From positions 248,001 through 312,000 of the forward strand of contig NZ_JBFANZ010000001.1 of NCBI RefSeq assembly GCF_040659735.1: a stretch of 64,000 nt of DNA, in the 5' to 3' direction. The first letter of the stretch is position 1, and each line of letters starts with the position of its first letter. Under the pieces are notes generated by a model. The model was not told the DNA's origin. It did no database searches and worked only from the letters and a program-made list of their open reading frames with translations. Shown piece by piece: positions 42,711-52,089 of the stretch. The position numbers and the translations under genes are program-made. Source of the stretch: Micromonospora_I sp040659735 (GTDB lineage: Bacteria; Actinomycetota; Actinomycetes; Mycobacteriales; Micromonosporaceae).

Positions 42711-45700
42711 GTGAGTAAATCCCCCATTTGGAGCCGGCGGACTTCCGCCGCGCTCCTGGCATCGGTCATGGCGGCCGGCGCCATGACGCTGACGGGTGGT
42801 GCGCCCGCGAGCGCAGACCCGCCGTCGACCGAGGCCGACGTTCTCAAGGGCACCCCCACCGACACGCTGGGGTCCCGCGACCTCGAACTGCTCGCCGAGG
42901 CCGAGGCCAAGGGTGAGCAGAGCGTCACGGTCATGGTGGCGACCGACAAGGGTGAGACGAAAGATGTCGCCGGCGAGCTGACCAAGCTCGGCGCGACCGT
43001 CGCCAACCAGGTCGACGTGGTCGGCTACGTGCGGGCCCGCGTGCCCACCGCCGCCGTACGCAAGGCGGCCAAGATCCCCGGCATCGCCGCGATGGACCTC
43101 AACGAGTCGATCCCGCTCCCCGACCCGGAGCCGGAGTCGCGGCCGGGCGTGCGCGCCGCCAAGCAGCAGACGCTGCCCGGCCCGGGCGCGAACACCGGGG
43201 CGGCCAACCCCTACATGCCGACCAACGAGACCGGTGCGGTGTCGTTCACCAAGAGCCACCCCACCTGGGACGGCCGCGGCGTGACGATCGGCATCATGGA
43301 CTCCGGGGTCGACCTGGACAACCCGGCGCTGCAGACCACCACGACGGGCGAGCGCAAGATCGTCGACTGGTTCACCGCGACCGATCCGCTGGAGGACGCG
43401 ACCTGGCGCGCGATGGCGACCGAGGTCAGTGGACCGTCGTTCAGCTACGCAGGCGCCACCTGGACGGCCCCGGCCGGCGCCTGGCGGATCAACCGCTTCT
43501 CCGAGTCGATCACCGCAGCGAGCGCGCCCGGTGGCGACGTCAACCGCGACGGGGACAAGACCGACACGTTCGGCATCCTCTACAACGCGACGACGGGTGA
43601 CGTGCGGGTGGACGTCAACCAGAACCTTGACTTCACCGACGACGAGGTGATGCGCCCGTACAAGGAGAAGTTCCAGGTCGGGCACTTCGGCACGGACAAC
43701 GCGGCCACCGCGGTGCGCGAGCAGATGCCGTTCGTCGTGGAATACCGGAAGAACGTCGACGTGGCGCCGGCTGACGGCCAGCCCGGCCCGTTCTACGACT
43801 TCGTCAACATCGGCATCCTCGAGAGCGCCCACGGCTCGCACGTCGCCGGCATCACCGCCGCCAACGACATGCTCGGCAACGGCCAATTCGACGGCGCGGC
43901 CCCCGGCGCGAAGCTCGTCTCCGCCCGTGCCTGCTCGTGGGGTGGCGGCTGCACCTTCGCGGCGCTGACCGACGGCATGGTGGACCTGGTCGTCAACCGC
44001 AAGGTCGACGTGGTCAACATGTCGATCGGCGGCCTGCCTGCGCTCAACGACGGCAACAACGTCCGGGCCGTCCTCTACCAGCGACTGATCAACGACTACG
44101 GCGTGCAGATGTTCATCTCCGCCGGTAACAGCGGTCCGGGGATCAACACGGTCGGCGACCCGTCGGTCGCCCCCGATGTGGTCAGCGTCGCGGCCAGCAT
44201 CAGCAAGGACACCTGGCTCGCCAACTACGGCTCGGTCGTGAAGACGAAGAACGCGCTGTTCAACTTCTCGTCGCGTGGTCCTCGCGAGGACGGCGGGTTC
44301 AAGCCCACCATCACGGCCCCGGGCTCGGCCATCTCCACCACGCCGATGTGGCAGCCGGGCGCCCCGGCCGCCGAGGCGGGCTACCAGTTGCCGCCGGGCT
44401 ACCAGATGCTCAACGGCACGTCGATGGCGTCGCCGCAGGCCACCGGTGCTGCCGCGCTGCTGCTGTCGGCCGCCAAGGCCAGCGACAAGGGCGTCACCCC
44501 GGCCGCGCTGCGCCGCGCGATCTACACCTCGGCCGAGTGGATCGACGGGGTTCCGGCGCACGGCCAGGGTTACGGCATGTTCAACGTGAACGGCGCCTGG
44601 AAGCTCCTCAAGGGTGGCGTGGAGACGCGCAGCTACACGGCCGACGCCCCGGTCTGCACCCCGATCTCGGAGTTCCTGGCGACCCCGCACCGTGGCACCG
44701 GCGTCTACAACCGCTGCGCCGCCGACGCGGGCGGCCACAAGGTCGGCGAGGCGAAGTCCTACACCGTGAAGGTCACCCGGACCAGCGGTCCGGCGCGGTC
44801 GGTCATCCACGCCATCAGCTGGCGGGGTGAGGACGGCACCTTCAAGGCGCCGAAGAGCGTGGTCCTGCCGCTGAACAAGACGGTCGAGATCACCGTCCAG
44901 GCGAAGCCGCGGGCGGGCGTGCACAGCGCGATCATGCGGATCGATGACCCGTCGACCTCGACGGTGGACTTCGAGGTCCTCAACACGGTCGTGGCGGCGG
45001 AGTCGCTGGCCAAGCCGGCCTACTCCTTCTCCACCGAGGGCAAGGTCGACCGCAACAACTTCAAGTCCTTCTTCGTCACCGTCCCGCAGGGGGCGGCGGC
45101 GCTGCAGGTCAACCTCTCCGGCATCGCCACCGGGTCGCAGACGCGGTTCATCGCGTTCAACCCGTACGGCGTCCCGGTCGAGAGCACCTCGAGCCTCGCC
45201 TGCTTCACCAACTTCTCGGACCAGGCGGTCTGCAAGCCGCAGGAGCGGGACTATCAGGACCCGATGCCGGGTGTCTGGGAGATCGAGGTGGAGTCGCGGC
45301 GGACCTCGCCGGCGCTGGAGAACCCGTTCCAGCTGCAGGCACGGGTGCAGGGCGTCACGGTGGAGCCCGCGACCGTCGAGCTGCCCAGCGTCACCGCTGG
45401 TCAGCCCAGCACGGTCAACTGGACCTTGAAGAACACGTTCGGTCCGGTCAAGGTCTCCGGCCAGGGTGGCCCGCTCGCCAGCGTGCTGACGAACCGGCCG
45501 ACCATCCCCAACAAGGTGACGCAGACCTCCGAGGTGACCGTCCCCGAGGGGGCGACCCGGCTCGACGTCGCGATCGGCAGCCCGAGTGATCTGGCCGCCG
45601 ACCTCGACCTCTACGTGTTCCTCAACGGCAAGGAGGTCGGGCGCGCCGCGGACGGTGACTCCGAGGAAGCCGTCACGGTGAACAACCCCGCCCCGGGTGT

Positions 45701-45971
45701 CTACGAGGTGCGGGTCATCGCGTACGAGGTGCCGGGCGGCACCACCCAGTACGACTACCGCGACGCGTTCTTCTCTGCGGCGCTCGGTTCCGTGTCGGTG
45801 CCGAGCACGACGACGGCACTGGGCAGCGGCGGCACGGCGACGATCAGCGGTACGGTCACCGCAGCGTCGGTCCCGCCCGCGGGCCGCAAGCTCTTCGGTG
45901 AGATGAGTGTCGTCACCGACGAGGGCGCGGTGGTGGGTCGCGGCGCCGTGTCGATCGGCGCGGTCAGCTGA
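42711..45971 (+). CDS. Secreted subtilisin-like serine protease (S8), 1086 aa
   Basis: A Sec signal peptide with hydrophobic core ~13-28 and a likely cut after PASA (residue 35). An inhibitor-like pro-region (~45-140) follows, then the S8 catalytic domain. The triad is Asp197 in IMDSGVD, His374 in AHGSHVAG and Ser571 in GTSMASPQ. About 175 residues separate Asp and His, a large insertion with calcium-loop-like DVNRDGDKTD. The C-terminal ~450 residues hold beta-sandwich domains without sortase or membrane anchor, so it is probably fully secreted. GTG at 42711 has GGAGG at 7-8 bases. A strong terminator follows. Confidence 0.94.
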   Translation: MSKSPIWSRRTSAALLASVMAAGAMTLTGGAPASADPPSTEADVLKGTPTDTLGSRDLELLAEAEAKGEQSVTVMVATDKGETKDVAGELTKLGATVANQVDVVGYVRARVPTAAVRKAAKIPGIAAMDLNESIPLPDPEPESRPGVRAAKQQTLPGPGANTGAANPYMPTNETGAVSFTKSHPTWDGRGVTIGIMDSGVDLDNPALQTTTTGERKIVDWFTATDPLEDATWRAMATEVSGPSFSYAGATWTAPAGAWRINRFSESITAASAPGGDVNRDGDKTDTFGILYNATTGDVRVDVNQNLDFTDDEVMRPYKEKFQVGHFGTDNAATAVREQMPFVVEYRKNVDVAPADGQPGPFYDFVNIGILESAHGSHVAGITAANDMLGNGQFDGAAPGAKLVSARACSWGGGCTFAALTDGMVDLVVNRKVDVVNMSIGGLPALNDGNNVRAVLYQRLINDYGVQMFISAGNSGPGINTVGDPSVAPDVVSVAASISKDTWLANYGSVVKTKNALFNFSSRGPREDGGFKPTITAPGSAISTTPMWQPGAPAAEAGYQLPPGYQMLNGTSMASPQATGAAALLLSAAKASDKGVTPAALRRAIYTSAEWIDGVPAHGQGYGMFNVNGAWKLLKGGVETRSYTADAPVCTPISEFLATPHRGTGVYNRCAADAGGHKVGEAKSYTVKVTRTSGPARSVIHAISWRGEDGTFKAPKSVVLPLNKTVEITVQAKPRAGVHSAIMRIDDPSTSTVDFEVLNTVVAAESLAKPAYSFSTEGKVDRNNFKSFFVTVPQGAAALQVNLSGIATGSQTRFIAFNPYGVPVESTSSLACFTNFSDQAVCKPQERDYQDPMPGVWEIEVESRRTSPALENPFQLQARVQGVTVEPATVELPSVTAGQPSTVNWTLKNTFGPVKVSGQGGPLASVLTNRPTIPNKVTQTSEVTVPEGATRLDVAIGSPSDLAADLDLYVFLNGKEVGRAADGDSEEAVTVNNPAPGVYEVRVIAYEVPGGTTQYDYRDAFFSAALGSVSVPSTTTALGSGGTATISGTVTAASVPPAGRKLFGEMSVVTDEGAVVGRGAVSIGAVS

Positions 45972-45987
45972 CGAACGGTCTCTAAGA

Positions 45988-46026
45988 AACAGAGCCCGCC
46001 CCCTGATCGGGGGGGCGGGCTCTGTT
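45988..46026. terminator. Intrinsic terminator after the subtilase gene
   Basis: 16-base perfect arms (45988-46003 and 46011-46026) with a 7-base loop, followed by GTTT. Also usable by the convergent lipoprotein gene. Confidence 0.88.
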
Positions 46027-46067
46027 GTTTCGGGCTTCGGGTCGCGGGCGTCAGGATGTCCGGGGCG

Positions 46068-46460
46068 TCAGGATGTCCTGGCGCTCTCCACCGTGAACGG
46101 TGTGCCCTGCTGGCAGGTGGTCATCACATCGGGCTGCACCCGCCCGGTGACCGTCACCCGGGCACCGCTGCGGAGCACGTCGGTCGGCCCGCCGATGAGC
46201 AGATAGCCGTCGAGCAGCAGACAGCCGGGCTCGACACCGGGCGTGATGGTGCCGGTCAGCGTCGTCGGGGCGGCAGAGGCCCCCGGGGCACCCTTCTGCG
46301 ACGGGTCGACATTGCTCGGCGTCGGCTCGCTGGGCGATGTGGTCACGGTCGGACCTCCGGGCTCGGTTGCGGAAGGAGGCGTGGCGGGCCCCGCCTGTGC
46401 ACAGGCGCTCAGGGCGATGCATGCCACCAGCACGGGCACTGCGATCCGGATCGTTCTCAT
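46068..46460 (-). CDS. Small secreted lipoprotein with an OB-like domain, 130 aa
   Basis: Lipoprotein signal with lipobox LSAC at residues ~17-20, a Thr/Pro/Ser-rich linker (~22-65), and a compact beta domain (TLTGTITPGVEPGCLLLDGYLL...GARVTVTGRVQPDVMTTCQQGTPFTV). The domain has two Cys, as in small OB-fold envelope proteins. Function unknown. The stop region carries a short direct repeat, CGTCAGGATGTCC, at about 46050 and 46066. Confidence 0.8.
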   Translation of the reverse strand: MRTIRIAVPVLVACIALSACAQAGPATPPSATEPGGPTVTTSPSEPTPSNVDPSQKGAPGASAAPTTLTGTITPGVEPGCLLLDGYLLIGGPTDVLRSGARVTVTGRVQPDVMTTCQQGTPFTVESARTS

Positions 46461-46537
46461 GCGGCTTATGACGTCGCCGCGTGGAGATCCGTTCCCCGCC
46501 CGGGCCGATGCGTCCCCGTCAGCGGTCCGGCCGGCGC

Positions 46538-47560
46538 TCAGGCGTCCGCCGCCGTCGCGGCGAGAGCAGCGGCGTCCCGGGCGGCCGCTGCCGCCTTCAT
46601 GTCGCGCTTGAGCTCCTGCGGCAGTGAGAAGGTGAGCCGTTCGTCGGCGGTCGTCACCTCGTCCACGTCGGTGAAGCCACGGGCGGCGAGGTAGTCGAGC
46701 ACCTGCATGACCAGGTCATCGGGAACGCTCGCCCCCGAGGTCACGCCGACCGTGGTCGCGCCGGTCAGCCACTCGTCGGAGATCTCGTGGGCGTAGTCGA
46801 CCAGATAGCCGGCGCGAGCGCCGGCGTCGACCGCCACCTCGACCAGCCGCACGGAGTTGGAGGAGTTCCGCGAGCCGACGACGATCACCACGTCGCACTC
46901 CGGCGCGATTTCCTTCACCACGTGCTGACGGTTTGACGTCGCGTAACAGATGTCGTCGCTGGGCGGCGACTGCAGCAGCGGCAGCCGCTGCTTGAGCCGG
47001 GCGACCGTCTCCAGCGTCTCGTCGACCGAGAGCGTCGTCTGGGAGAGCCAGACCACCTTGGACGGGTCGCGCACGGTCACCTTGTCCACGCCGTCCGGGC
47101 CGTCGACCAGCTGGATGTGCGCGGGCGCCTCGCCGGCCGTGCCGACGACCTCTTCGTGCCCCTCGTGCCCGATCAGGAGGATGTCGTAGTCGTCGGCGGC
47201 GAACCGCTTGGCCTCCTGGTGCACTTTGGTGACCAGCGGGCAGGTCGCGTCGATCGCCTTCAGCGAACGCTCCCGGGCCTGCGCGTAGACCTCCGGCGCC
47301 ACCCCGTGCGCCGAGAAGATCACGGTCGAGCCCTCGGGCACCTCTTCGTTCTCCTCCACGAAGATCGCGCCCTGCCGCTCCAGCGTCGAGACCACGTGCT
47401 TGTTGTGCACGATCTGCTTGCGGACGTAGATCGGGGCGCCGTAGAGCTTCAGCGCCTCCTCCACGGTCTGCACGGCACGGTCAACGCCGGCACAGTAGCC
47501 GCGCGGCTTGGCCAGCAGCACACGCTTGCGGGTCTCGGGAGTCGCCTGAGCCTCGGTCAC
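46538..47560 (-). CDS. ispH: 4-hydroxy-3-methylbut-2-enyl diphosphate reductase, 340 aa
   Basis: Last step of the MEP isoprenoid pathway, giving IPP and DMAPP, with a 4Fe-4S cluster. Cluster Cys lie in KPRGYCAGVDRAV, DATCPLVTKVH and DDICYATSNRQ. HGVAPEV, GHEGHEEV and the Ser/Asn motif SRNSSNSVRLVEVA are present. The C-terminal ~40 Ala-rich residues exceed the usual length. The GTG at 47560 is fixed by TACGAT six bases upstream. Divergent from xseA across an interval containing a long palindrome. Electrons could come from ferredoxin; a ferredoxin-NADP reductase is at 54740. Confidence 0.96.
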   Translation of the reverse strand: MTEAQATPETRKRVLLAKPRGYCAGVDRAVQTVEEALKLYGAPIYVRKQIVHNKHVVSTLERQGAIFVEENEEVPEGSTVIFSAHGVAPEVYAQARERSLKAIDATCPLVTKVHQEAKRFAADDYDILLIGHEGHEEVVGTAGEAPAHIQLVDGPDGVDKVTVRDPSKVVWLSQTTLSVDETLETVARLKQRLPLLQSPPSDDICYATSNRQHVVKEIAPECDVVIVVGSRNSSNSVRLVEVAVDAGARAGYLVDYAHEISDEWLTGATTVGVTSGASVPDDLVMQVLDYLAARGFTDVDEVTTADERLTFSLPQELKRDMKAAAAARDAAALAATAADA

Positions 47561-47566
47561 CCGGCC

Positions 47567-47572
47567 ATCGTA
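47567..47572 (-). promoter_or_regulatory. -10 box of a leaderless promoter for ispH
   Basis: TACGAT (minus strand) ends 6 bases before the GTG at 47560. Confidence 0.5.
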
Positions 47573-47646
47573 CGTGCCCCCGGACAACAGGCCATCGACT
47601 GCGACCCGCACCACAGCGAAAGGACGCCCGCCGGTGGCCCAGCGTC

Positions 47647-47701
47647 GATCATGAAGTTGTCCCCGGACGGAGGCACTCTCCATCGGGACAACTTCATGAT
47701 C
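47647..47701. repeat. Long perfect palindrome between ispH and xseA
   Basis: Arms 47647-47663 and 47685-47701 are exact inverted repeats of 17 bases beginning GATCATGAAG, with a 21-base loop that itself contains GGAG/CTCC. It lies between two divergent leaderless promoters, so it is not a terminator. It resembles the palindrome at 883 in size and GATC ends, suggesting a dispersed element. Confidence 0.75.
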
Positions 47702-47795
47702 AACCGGGTCGGGCAGGTCGCGCCGGACCGGGTGAGGTCGGAAGGGATCGGGGCGTGGCGCGCGGCGGGCCCGGAGGGTGCGCCACGGGCGACCG

Positions 47796-47801
47796 TAGGC
47801 T
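47796..47801 (+). promoter_or_regulatory. -10 box of a leaderless promoter for xseA
   Basis: TAGGCT ends 6 bases before the GTG at 47808. Confidence 0.5.
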
Positions 47802-47807
47802 GGCCGG

Positions 47808-49028
47808 GTGACGCAACCGGAGGCACCGCGCAGCACGTCCGAGGAGCCGTGGCCGGTCCGCGTGGTCAGCCAGAAGCTGAGCGCGTGGATCGCCAAGCTT
47901 GGCTGGGTCTGGGTGGACGGGCAGGTGGCCCAGATCAGCCGCCGCCCCGGCGCGGCCACCGTCTTCCTCACGCTGCGCGATCCCGCGGCCGATCTGAGCC
48001 TGACCGTGACGACGAACCGCGACGTGCTCGACGCCGGCGCCCCCGAACTCGCCGAGGGCGCCCGGGTGGTCCTGCACGCCAAGCCCGAGTTCTACGCCGC
48101 GCGGGGCACGCTCAGCCTGCGTGCCGACGAGATCCGCCAGGTCGGACTGGGCGAACTGCTCGCGCGGCTGGAGAAGCTGAAGAAGCTGCTCGCCGCCGAA
48201 GGGCTCTTCGACCGGGCACGCAAGCGGCGCCCGCCGTTCCTGCCCACCCGGATCGGCCTGATCACCGGGCGGTCGTCGGCGGCGGAACGTGACGTGCTGA
48301 CCAATGCGCGGCGGCGGTGGCCGGCGGTGGAGTTCCGGGTCGTCAACGTGGCCGTGCAGGGACCGACCGCGGTGCCGCAGATCATCGACGCGCTCAAGGT
48401 TCTCGACAATGACGAGACCATTGACGTGATCATCCTGGCGCGGGGCGGCGGCGGGGTAGAGGACCTGCTGCCCTTCTCCGACGAGGCGCTGTGCAGGGCG
48501 GTCTTCGGCTGCCGTACGCCGGTCGTCAGCGCCATCGGCCACGAGACCGACACTCCGCTGATCGACTACGTGGCCGACGTCCGCGCCTCCACCCCGACCG
48601 ACGCCGCCAAGCGGATCGTGCCCGACCTGACCGAGGAGCTGCGGCTGATCCGGCTGGCCCGGCAACGACTCGACCGCGCGGTCACCGGACTCCTCGATCG
48701 GGAAGCCCACCGCATCGAGGCGCTGCGGTCGCGGCCGGTGCTCGCCCGTCCGCACGTGATGCTCGACCAGCGGGCCAGCGACATGGCAGCGCTGCGCGAC
48801 CGCGCCGCGCGCTCCCTGAACCATCGACTCGGCGCCGCCTCGGCCGAACTGCGGCACACGCTGGCCCGGCTTCGGGCGCTGTCGCCGGCCGCGACCCTGC
48901 AACGGGGGTACGCCATCGTGCAGCGCGCCGACGGGCACGTGCTGCGCGCCGCCGACGACGTCTCGACGGGCGACCCGCTGCGGGTACGGCTGGCCGAAGG
49001 CGAGCTGACGGCGACGGTGGACGGCTAG
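47808..49028 (+). CDS. xseA: Exodeoxyribonuclease VII large subunit, 406 aa
   Basis: Catalytic subunit of ExoVII, which degrades single-stranded DNA to short oligomers. The N-terminal OB domain (residues ~15-110: VWVDGQVAQIS) is followed by the catalytic core with LPTRIGLITGRSSAAERD, ILARGGGGVEDLLPFSDE and SAIGHETDTPLIDYVAD. A long coiled coil and C-terminal segment LQRGYAIV follow. Leaderless start at 47808. The small subunit gene follows after 36 bases. Confidence 0.96.
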   Translation: MTQPEAPRSTSEEPWPVRVVSQKLSAWIAKLGWVWVDGQVAQISRRPGAATVFLTLRDPAADLSLTVTTNRDVLDAGAPELAEGARVVLHAKPEFYAARGTLSLRADEIRQVGLGELLARLEKLKKLLAAEGLFDRARKRRPPFLPTRIGLITGRSSAAERDVLTNARRRWPAVEFRVVNVAVQGPTAVPQIIDALKVLDNDETIDVIILARGGGGVEDLLPFSDEALCRAVFGCRTPVVSAIGHETDTPLIDYVADVRASTPTDAAKRIVPDLTEELRLIRLARQRLDRAVTGLLDREAHRIEALRSRPVLARPHVMLDQRASDMAALRDRAARSLNHRLGAASAELRHTLARLRALSPAATLQRGYAIVQRADGHVLRAADDVSTGDPLRVRLAEGELTATVDG

Positions 49029-49064
49029 CGGGCAGTGCGGACCGGTGTGCTGAGATGACACGAC

Positions 49065-49304
49065 ATGGCTGAGAAGGAGAACCAGGTGACCGCCCCGGAC
49101 GAACAGCTCAGCTATGAGCAGGCCCGCGCCGAACTGGCCTCGGTGGTGGAGCGGCTGGAGACCGGCGGCAGCTCGCTGGAGGAGTCGCTGGCCCTGTGGG
49201 AGCGGGGTGAGCGGCTCGCCGACATCTGCCAGCGTTGGCTCGACGGCGCGCGCGAGCGACTCGACGCGGCCCGGCAGTCGCGGGACACCGGGCAGGCCTC
49301 GTAG
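49065..49304 (+). CDS. xseB: Exodeoxyribonuclease VII small subunit, 79 aa
   Basis: Helical hairpin protein that coats the XseA coiled coil. The core LSYEQARAELASVVERLETGG...SLALWERGERLADICQRWLDGARERL is diagnostic. It is cotranscribed with xseA and followed by a strong bidirectional terminator. Confidence 0.95.
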   Translation: MAEKENQVTAPDEQLSYEQARAELASVVERLETGGSSLEESLALWERGERLADICQRWLDGARERLDAARQSRDTGQAS

Positions 49305-49314
49305 CGACACCGCC

Positions 49315-49342
49315 CGTGGGGCGGCCGTCCGGCCGCCCCACG
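49315..49342. terminator. Bidirectional terminator after xseB
   Basis: Perfect 13-bp stem (49315-49327 with 49330-49342) and a two-base TC loop, followed nearby by TTTT. Same architecture as the terminator at 7752. Confidence 0.85.
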
Positions 49343-49353
49343 ACGCGCGTTTT

Positions 49354-50163
49354 CTACTTGAACATCTCGTACGCCTCGGCCGGCGCTTCCTGCGTCTGGC
49401 TCGCGGCCGGCTTCTGCGGCGGGGTGGCCGAACCGTAGTCGGCGTACGCCACCTGCACGTCGTGGGCCTTGGTCTTGCCCGCCGCCGGCATCTTGAGCGT
49501 CAGCGAGGTCAGTCGGCCCTGCGGGTCGAGGGTCGCCTCGAACGGCACCGCGTTGGCCTGCGCGCCGAGTTCCTTCACCAGGTCCTCGTCAACCATGCCC
49601 GCCTCGGTCGCCTTCGAGAGGTCGGCCGTGCCGCTGTAGGCGCCTTCACCGGTCTTCGTGGCGTCGACGATCGCCTTGAAGATCTCGTCAGCGCCGGCCG
49701 GATCCGCGTCCTGCTCCTCGAACTGCAGGTCCTTGAGATCCTTGGCCTTGCTCTGGTCCAGGTGCAGGTATTTGCCGGAAGAGAGCTTCTCCATCCCCGG
49801 CAGGCTGGCGAGCTCACCGCCGAACGTGAGCTTCACCCAGGTCTCGGGCTGAACGTGGACGATCTCCATGTTCATCGACATCTCGGGGTCCTCGGACTTG
49901 ATCACCATCAACGCGCTGCGGGTCGGCAGGTGCATGATGCCGTTCCCGCTCGTCTCGTGATCCTTCATCGTGAAGCTGAAGTGGCCCTTCTCGATCTCCT
50001 TGGTGGAGTCGAGCAGCGCCTGCTTCGGGTCGGCCGGAATCGCCGGGGTCGGGGACGCACCGGCAGACGATGCGGCTCCGCTGTCCCCGTTGCATGCGGC
50101 AAGGCCCAGGGTGAGGACAGACGCGGTGATGAGGGCGGCGGCGGACCACCGTCGGTTCTTCAC
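49354..50163 (-). CDS. LppX/LprG-like lipoprotein, 269 aa
   Basis: Lipoprotein signal with lipobox LAAC (residues ~21-24), a short Ser/Ala/Pro linker, then a beta-half-barrel-type domain: KEIEKGHFSFTMKDHETSGNGIMHLP, VIKSEDPEMSMNMEIVHVQPETWVKL, GAYSGTADLSKA, VPFEATLDPQGRLTSLTL. This resembles actinobacterial LppX/DUF-type lipoproteins that bind lipids or sit in the envelope; the exact ligand is unknown. ATG at 50163 has a weak site. Convergent with xseAB. Confidence 0.82.
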   Translation of the reverse strand: MKNRRWSAAALITASVLTLGLAACNGDSGAASSAGASPTPAIPADPKQALLDSTKEIEKGHFSFTMKDHETSGNGIMHLPTRSALMVIKSEDPEMSMNMEIVHVQPETWVKLTFGGELASLPGMEKLSSGKYLHLDQSKAKDLKDLQFEEQDADPAGADEIFKAIVDATKTGEGAYSGTADLSKATEAGMVDEDLVKELGAQANAVPFEATLDPQGRLTSLTLKMPAAGKTKAHDVQVAYADYGSATPPQKPAASQTQEAPAEAYEMFK

Positions 50164-50240
50164 GTGATTTTCTCCATGACTGCACCGGCGTCATCGCCGG
50201 CAGCGATCGGGTGGCGACGCAGCTTAACGTCCGGTTGCGA

Positions 50241-50265
50241 CGAACGGAGACTTCATTCCGTTTCG
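50241..50265 (-). terminator. Possible terminator after the DUF4245-like gene
   Basis: CGAACGGA and TCCGTTTCG pair over 8 bases with one bulged A and an 8-base loop, between the stop at 50309 and the next minus-strand gene. Weak; it could equally be part of that gene's promoter. Confidence 0.3.
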
Positions 50266-50308
50266 CCCAGCTCACGATACCGCTGCCCGATCAAGGACTT
50301 GAGCGTCG

Positions 50309-50899
50309 TCACCTGACCGCGCCGGCCAGGGTGGTCAGCTCCGCTTCGGAAGCGCCACCGACGATCAACACCGTCCGGGTCGGTTCGAGCAGCACCAGCG
50401 CCTGCTCGCCACGGCGCGCCGTGTACCGCTGCCAGGCGCGCCCACCGACCTGCGCGCTGCCCTCGGACTGGGCGGCGTCGGTCAACTCGGCCGGCAGGAG
50501 CTTCTCCACCGGCACGTTGCTCTGCACGAGCTGCAGACCGCCGCCGCTCGGTGTCACGTACCCGATCCGCAGCGTCCGTGCGCCGTCGACCTGACGGAAG
50601 CCCGCGCTCGTCGGATGCCAGCCGTCCCCGAGCCCCGTCGGCTCGCTGACCGGGAACGCGTTCGCGGACCGGGCCTCGGCGACCACGGGGGCCGGGTCGA
50701 CCACGACCGGCGCGTCGGCGTCGAGGACGACCCGGTAGAAGCCGAGCAGCACCGCGATCGGCACCAGGAGCACGAGCAGGGACATCGCGATGTCCTTCGG
50801 CGATCGCATCAGCCGGTGCTTCTCGGGTACGACGGCGGTCGGCGGCACGTCGACGCGGGGGTCGGTGGGCGACTGGGCGGCACGCTGGGCGGGTTCCAC
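50309..50899 (-). CDS. DUF4245-like membrane protein, 196 aa
   Basis: A Pro-rich cytosolic N-terminus, one transmembrane helix at about 35-55 (MSLLVLLVPIAVLLGFY), and an outer domain with FPVSEPTGLGDGWHPTSAGF, RTLRIGYVTPSGGGLQLVQSN and WQRYTARRGEQALVLLEP. This matches the actinobacterial DUF4245 family, typically found divergent from glpX, as here. Function unknown. The GTG at 50899 starts the conserved part; upstream codons look non-coding. Confidence 0.85.
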   Translation of the reverse strand: MEPAQRAAQSPTDPRVDVPPTAVVPEKHRLMRSPKDIAMSLLVLLVPIAVLLGFYRVVLDADAPVVVDPAPVVAEARSANAFPVSEPTGLGDGWHPTSAGFRQVDGARTLRIGYVTPSGGGLQLVQSNVPVEKLLPAELTDAAQSEGSAQVGGRAWQRYTARRGEQALVLLEPTRTVLIVGGASEAELTTLAGAVR

Positions 50900-51057
50900 G
50901 TACCCATTTTCGCAGCCCACTTCTGTGCCGTGTTTTGGACCACGGTCGACCCGAACGGGCCTTAAGTCGGCGGTCGTGTCAGGATTTCTGACAAAGCTGG
51001 AGACGGCGGACGCCGCCACCGCCGACCCGCCCCGCACCGTCGCGAGGAGGATCCGTC

Positions 51058-52089
51058 ATGACCGCCACAACCACCCGTATCCCGCAGGACCTCGACCGCA
51101 ACCTTGCCCTGGACCTGGTCCGGGTCACGGAGGCCGCCGCGATGGCCGCCGGCCGCTGGGTCGGCCGCGGCGACAAAGAGGGCGGCGATGGCGCAGCCGT
51201 CGACGCCATGCGCAAACTGATCAACTCCATCCAGATGCGTGGCGTCGTCGTCATCGGCGAGGGCGAGAAGGACAACGCGCCCATGCTGTTCAACGGCGAG
51301 CAGGTGGGTGACGGGACCGGCCCCGAAGTGGACGTGGCCGTCGACCCGGTCGACGGCACCACCCTGATGAGCAAGGGCATGCCCAACGCCCTCGCGGTGC
51401 TCGCCGTGGCCGAGCGGGGGGCGATGTTCGACCCGAGCGCCGTCTTCTACATGGAGAAACTCGCGGTCGGCCCCGACTGCGCGGATGTCATCGACATCAA
51501 CGCGGGCGTAAGGGAGAACCTGCGCCGCATCGCCAAGGTGAAGAAGTCCAGCGTCTCCGACGTCACCGTCTGTATCCTCGACCGGCCGCGACACGAGTCG
51601 CTGATCCGCGAGGTACGCGAGGCCGGCGCCGGGATCCGGTTCATCTCCGACGGCGACATCGCGGGCGCGATCTCCGCCGCGCGGGAGGAATCCGATGTCG
51701 ACGTGCTGATGGGCATCGGCGGCACCCCCGAGGGGATCACCGCCGCCTGTGCGCTCAAGTGCATGGGCGGGGCCATGCAGGCCAAGCTGTGGCCGCACGA
51801 CGAGGCCGAGCGGGAGAGGGCGCTGGCCGCCGGGCACGACCTGGACCGGGTGCTGAACACCGACGACCTGGTCACCGGCGACAACTGCTTCTTCGTCGCC
51901 ACCGGAGTCACCTCCGGCGACCTGCTGCGCGGCGTCCGCTACCGCTCGGGTGGCGCCTACACCCAGTCGATCGTGATGCGCTCCAAGAGCGGGACCATCC
52001 GGGTCATCGACTCCTACCACCGTCTGGAGAAGCTGGCCCGCTACTCGGCCGTCGACTTCGACGGCCGGCCCCTGGCCGACCAGGAATGA
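51058..52089 (+). CDS. glpX: Fructose-1,6-bisphosphatase class II, 343 aa
   Basis: Gluconeogenic phosphatase converting fructose-1,6-bisphosphate to fructose-6-phosphate, with divalent metal. GEGEKDNAPMLFNGE and DVAVDPVDGTTLMSKG are the metal-binding motifs; GGTPEGITAACALKCMGG is the Pi-binding region. ATG at 51058 has GGAGGATCC upstream. The stop overlaps the following transporter (ATGA). Divergent from the DUF4245-like gene with ~160 bases between. Confidence 0.96.
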   Translation: MTATTTRIPQDLDRNLALDLVRVTEAAAMAAGRWVGRGDKEGGDGAAVDAMRKLINSIQMRGVVVIGEGEKDNAPMLFNGEQVGDGTGPEVDVAVDPVDGTTLMSKGMPNALAVLAVAERGAMFDPSAVFYMEKLAVGPDCADVIDINAGVRENLRRIAKVKKSSVSDVTVCILDRPRHESLIREVREAGAGIRFISDGDIAGAISAAREESDVDVLMGIGGTPEGITAACALKCMGGAMQAKLWPHDEAERERALAAGHDLDRVLNTDDLVTGDNCFFVATGVTSGDLLRGVRYRSGGAYTQSIVMRSKSGTIRVIDSYHRLEKLARYSAVDFDGRPLADQE

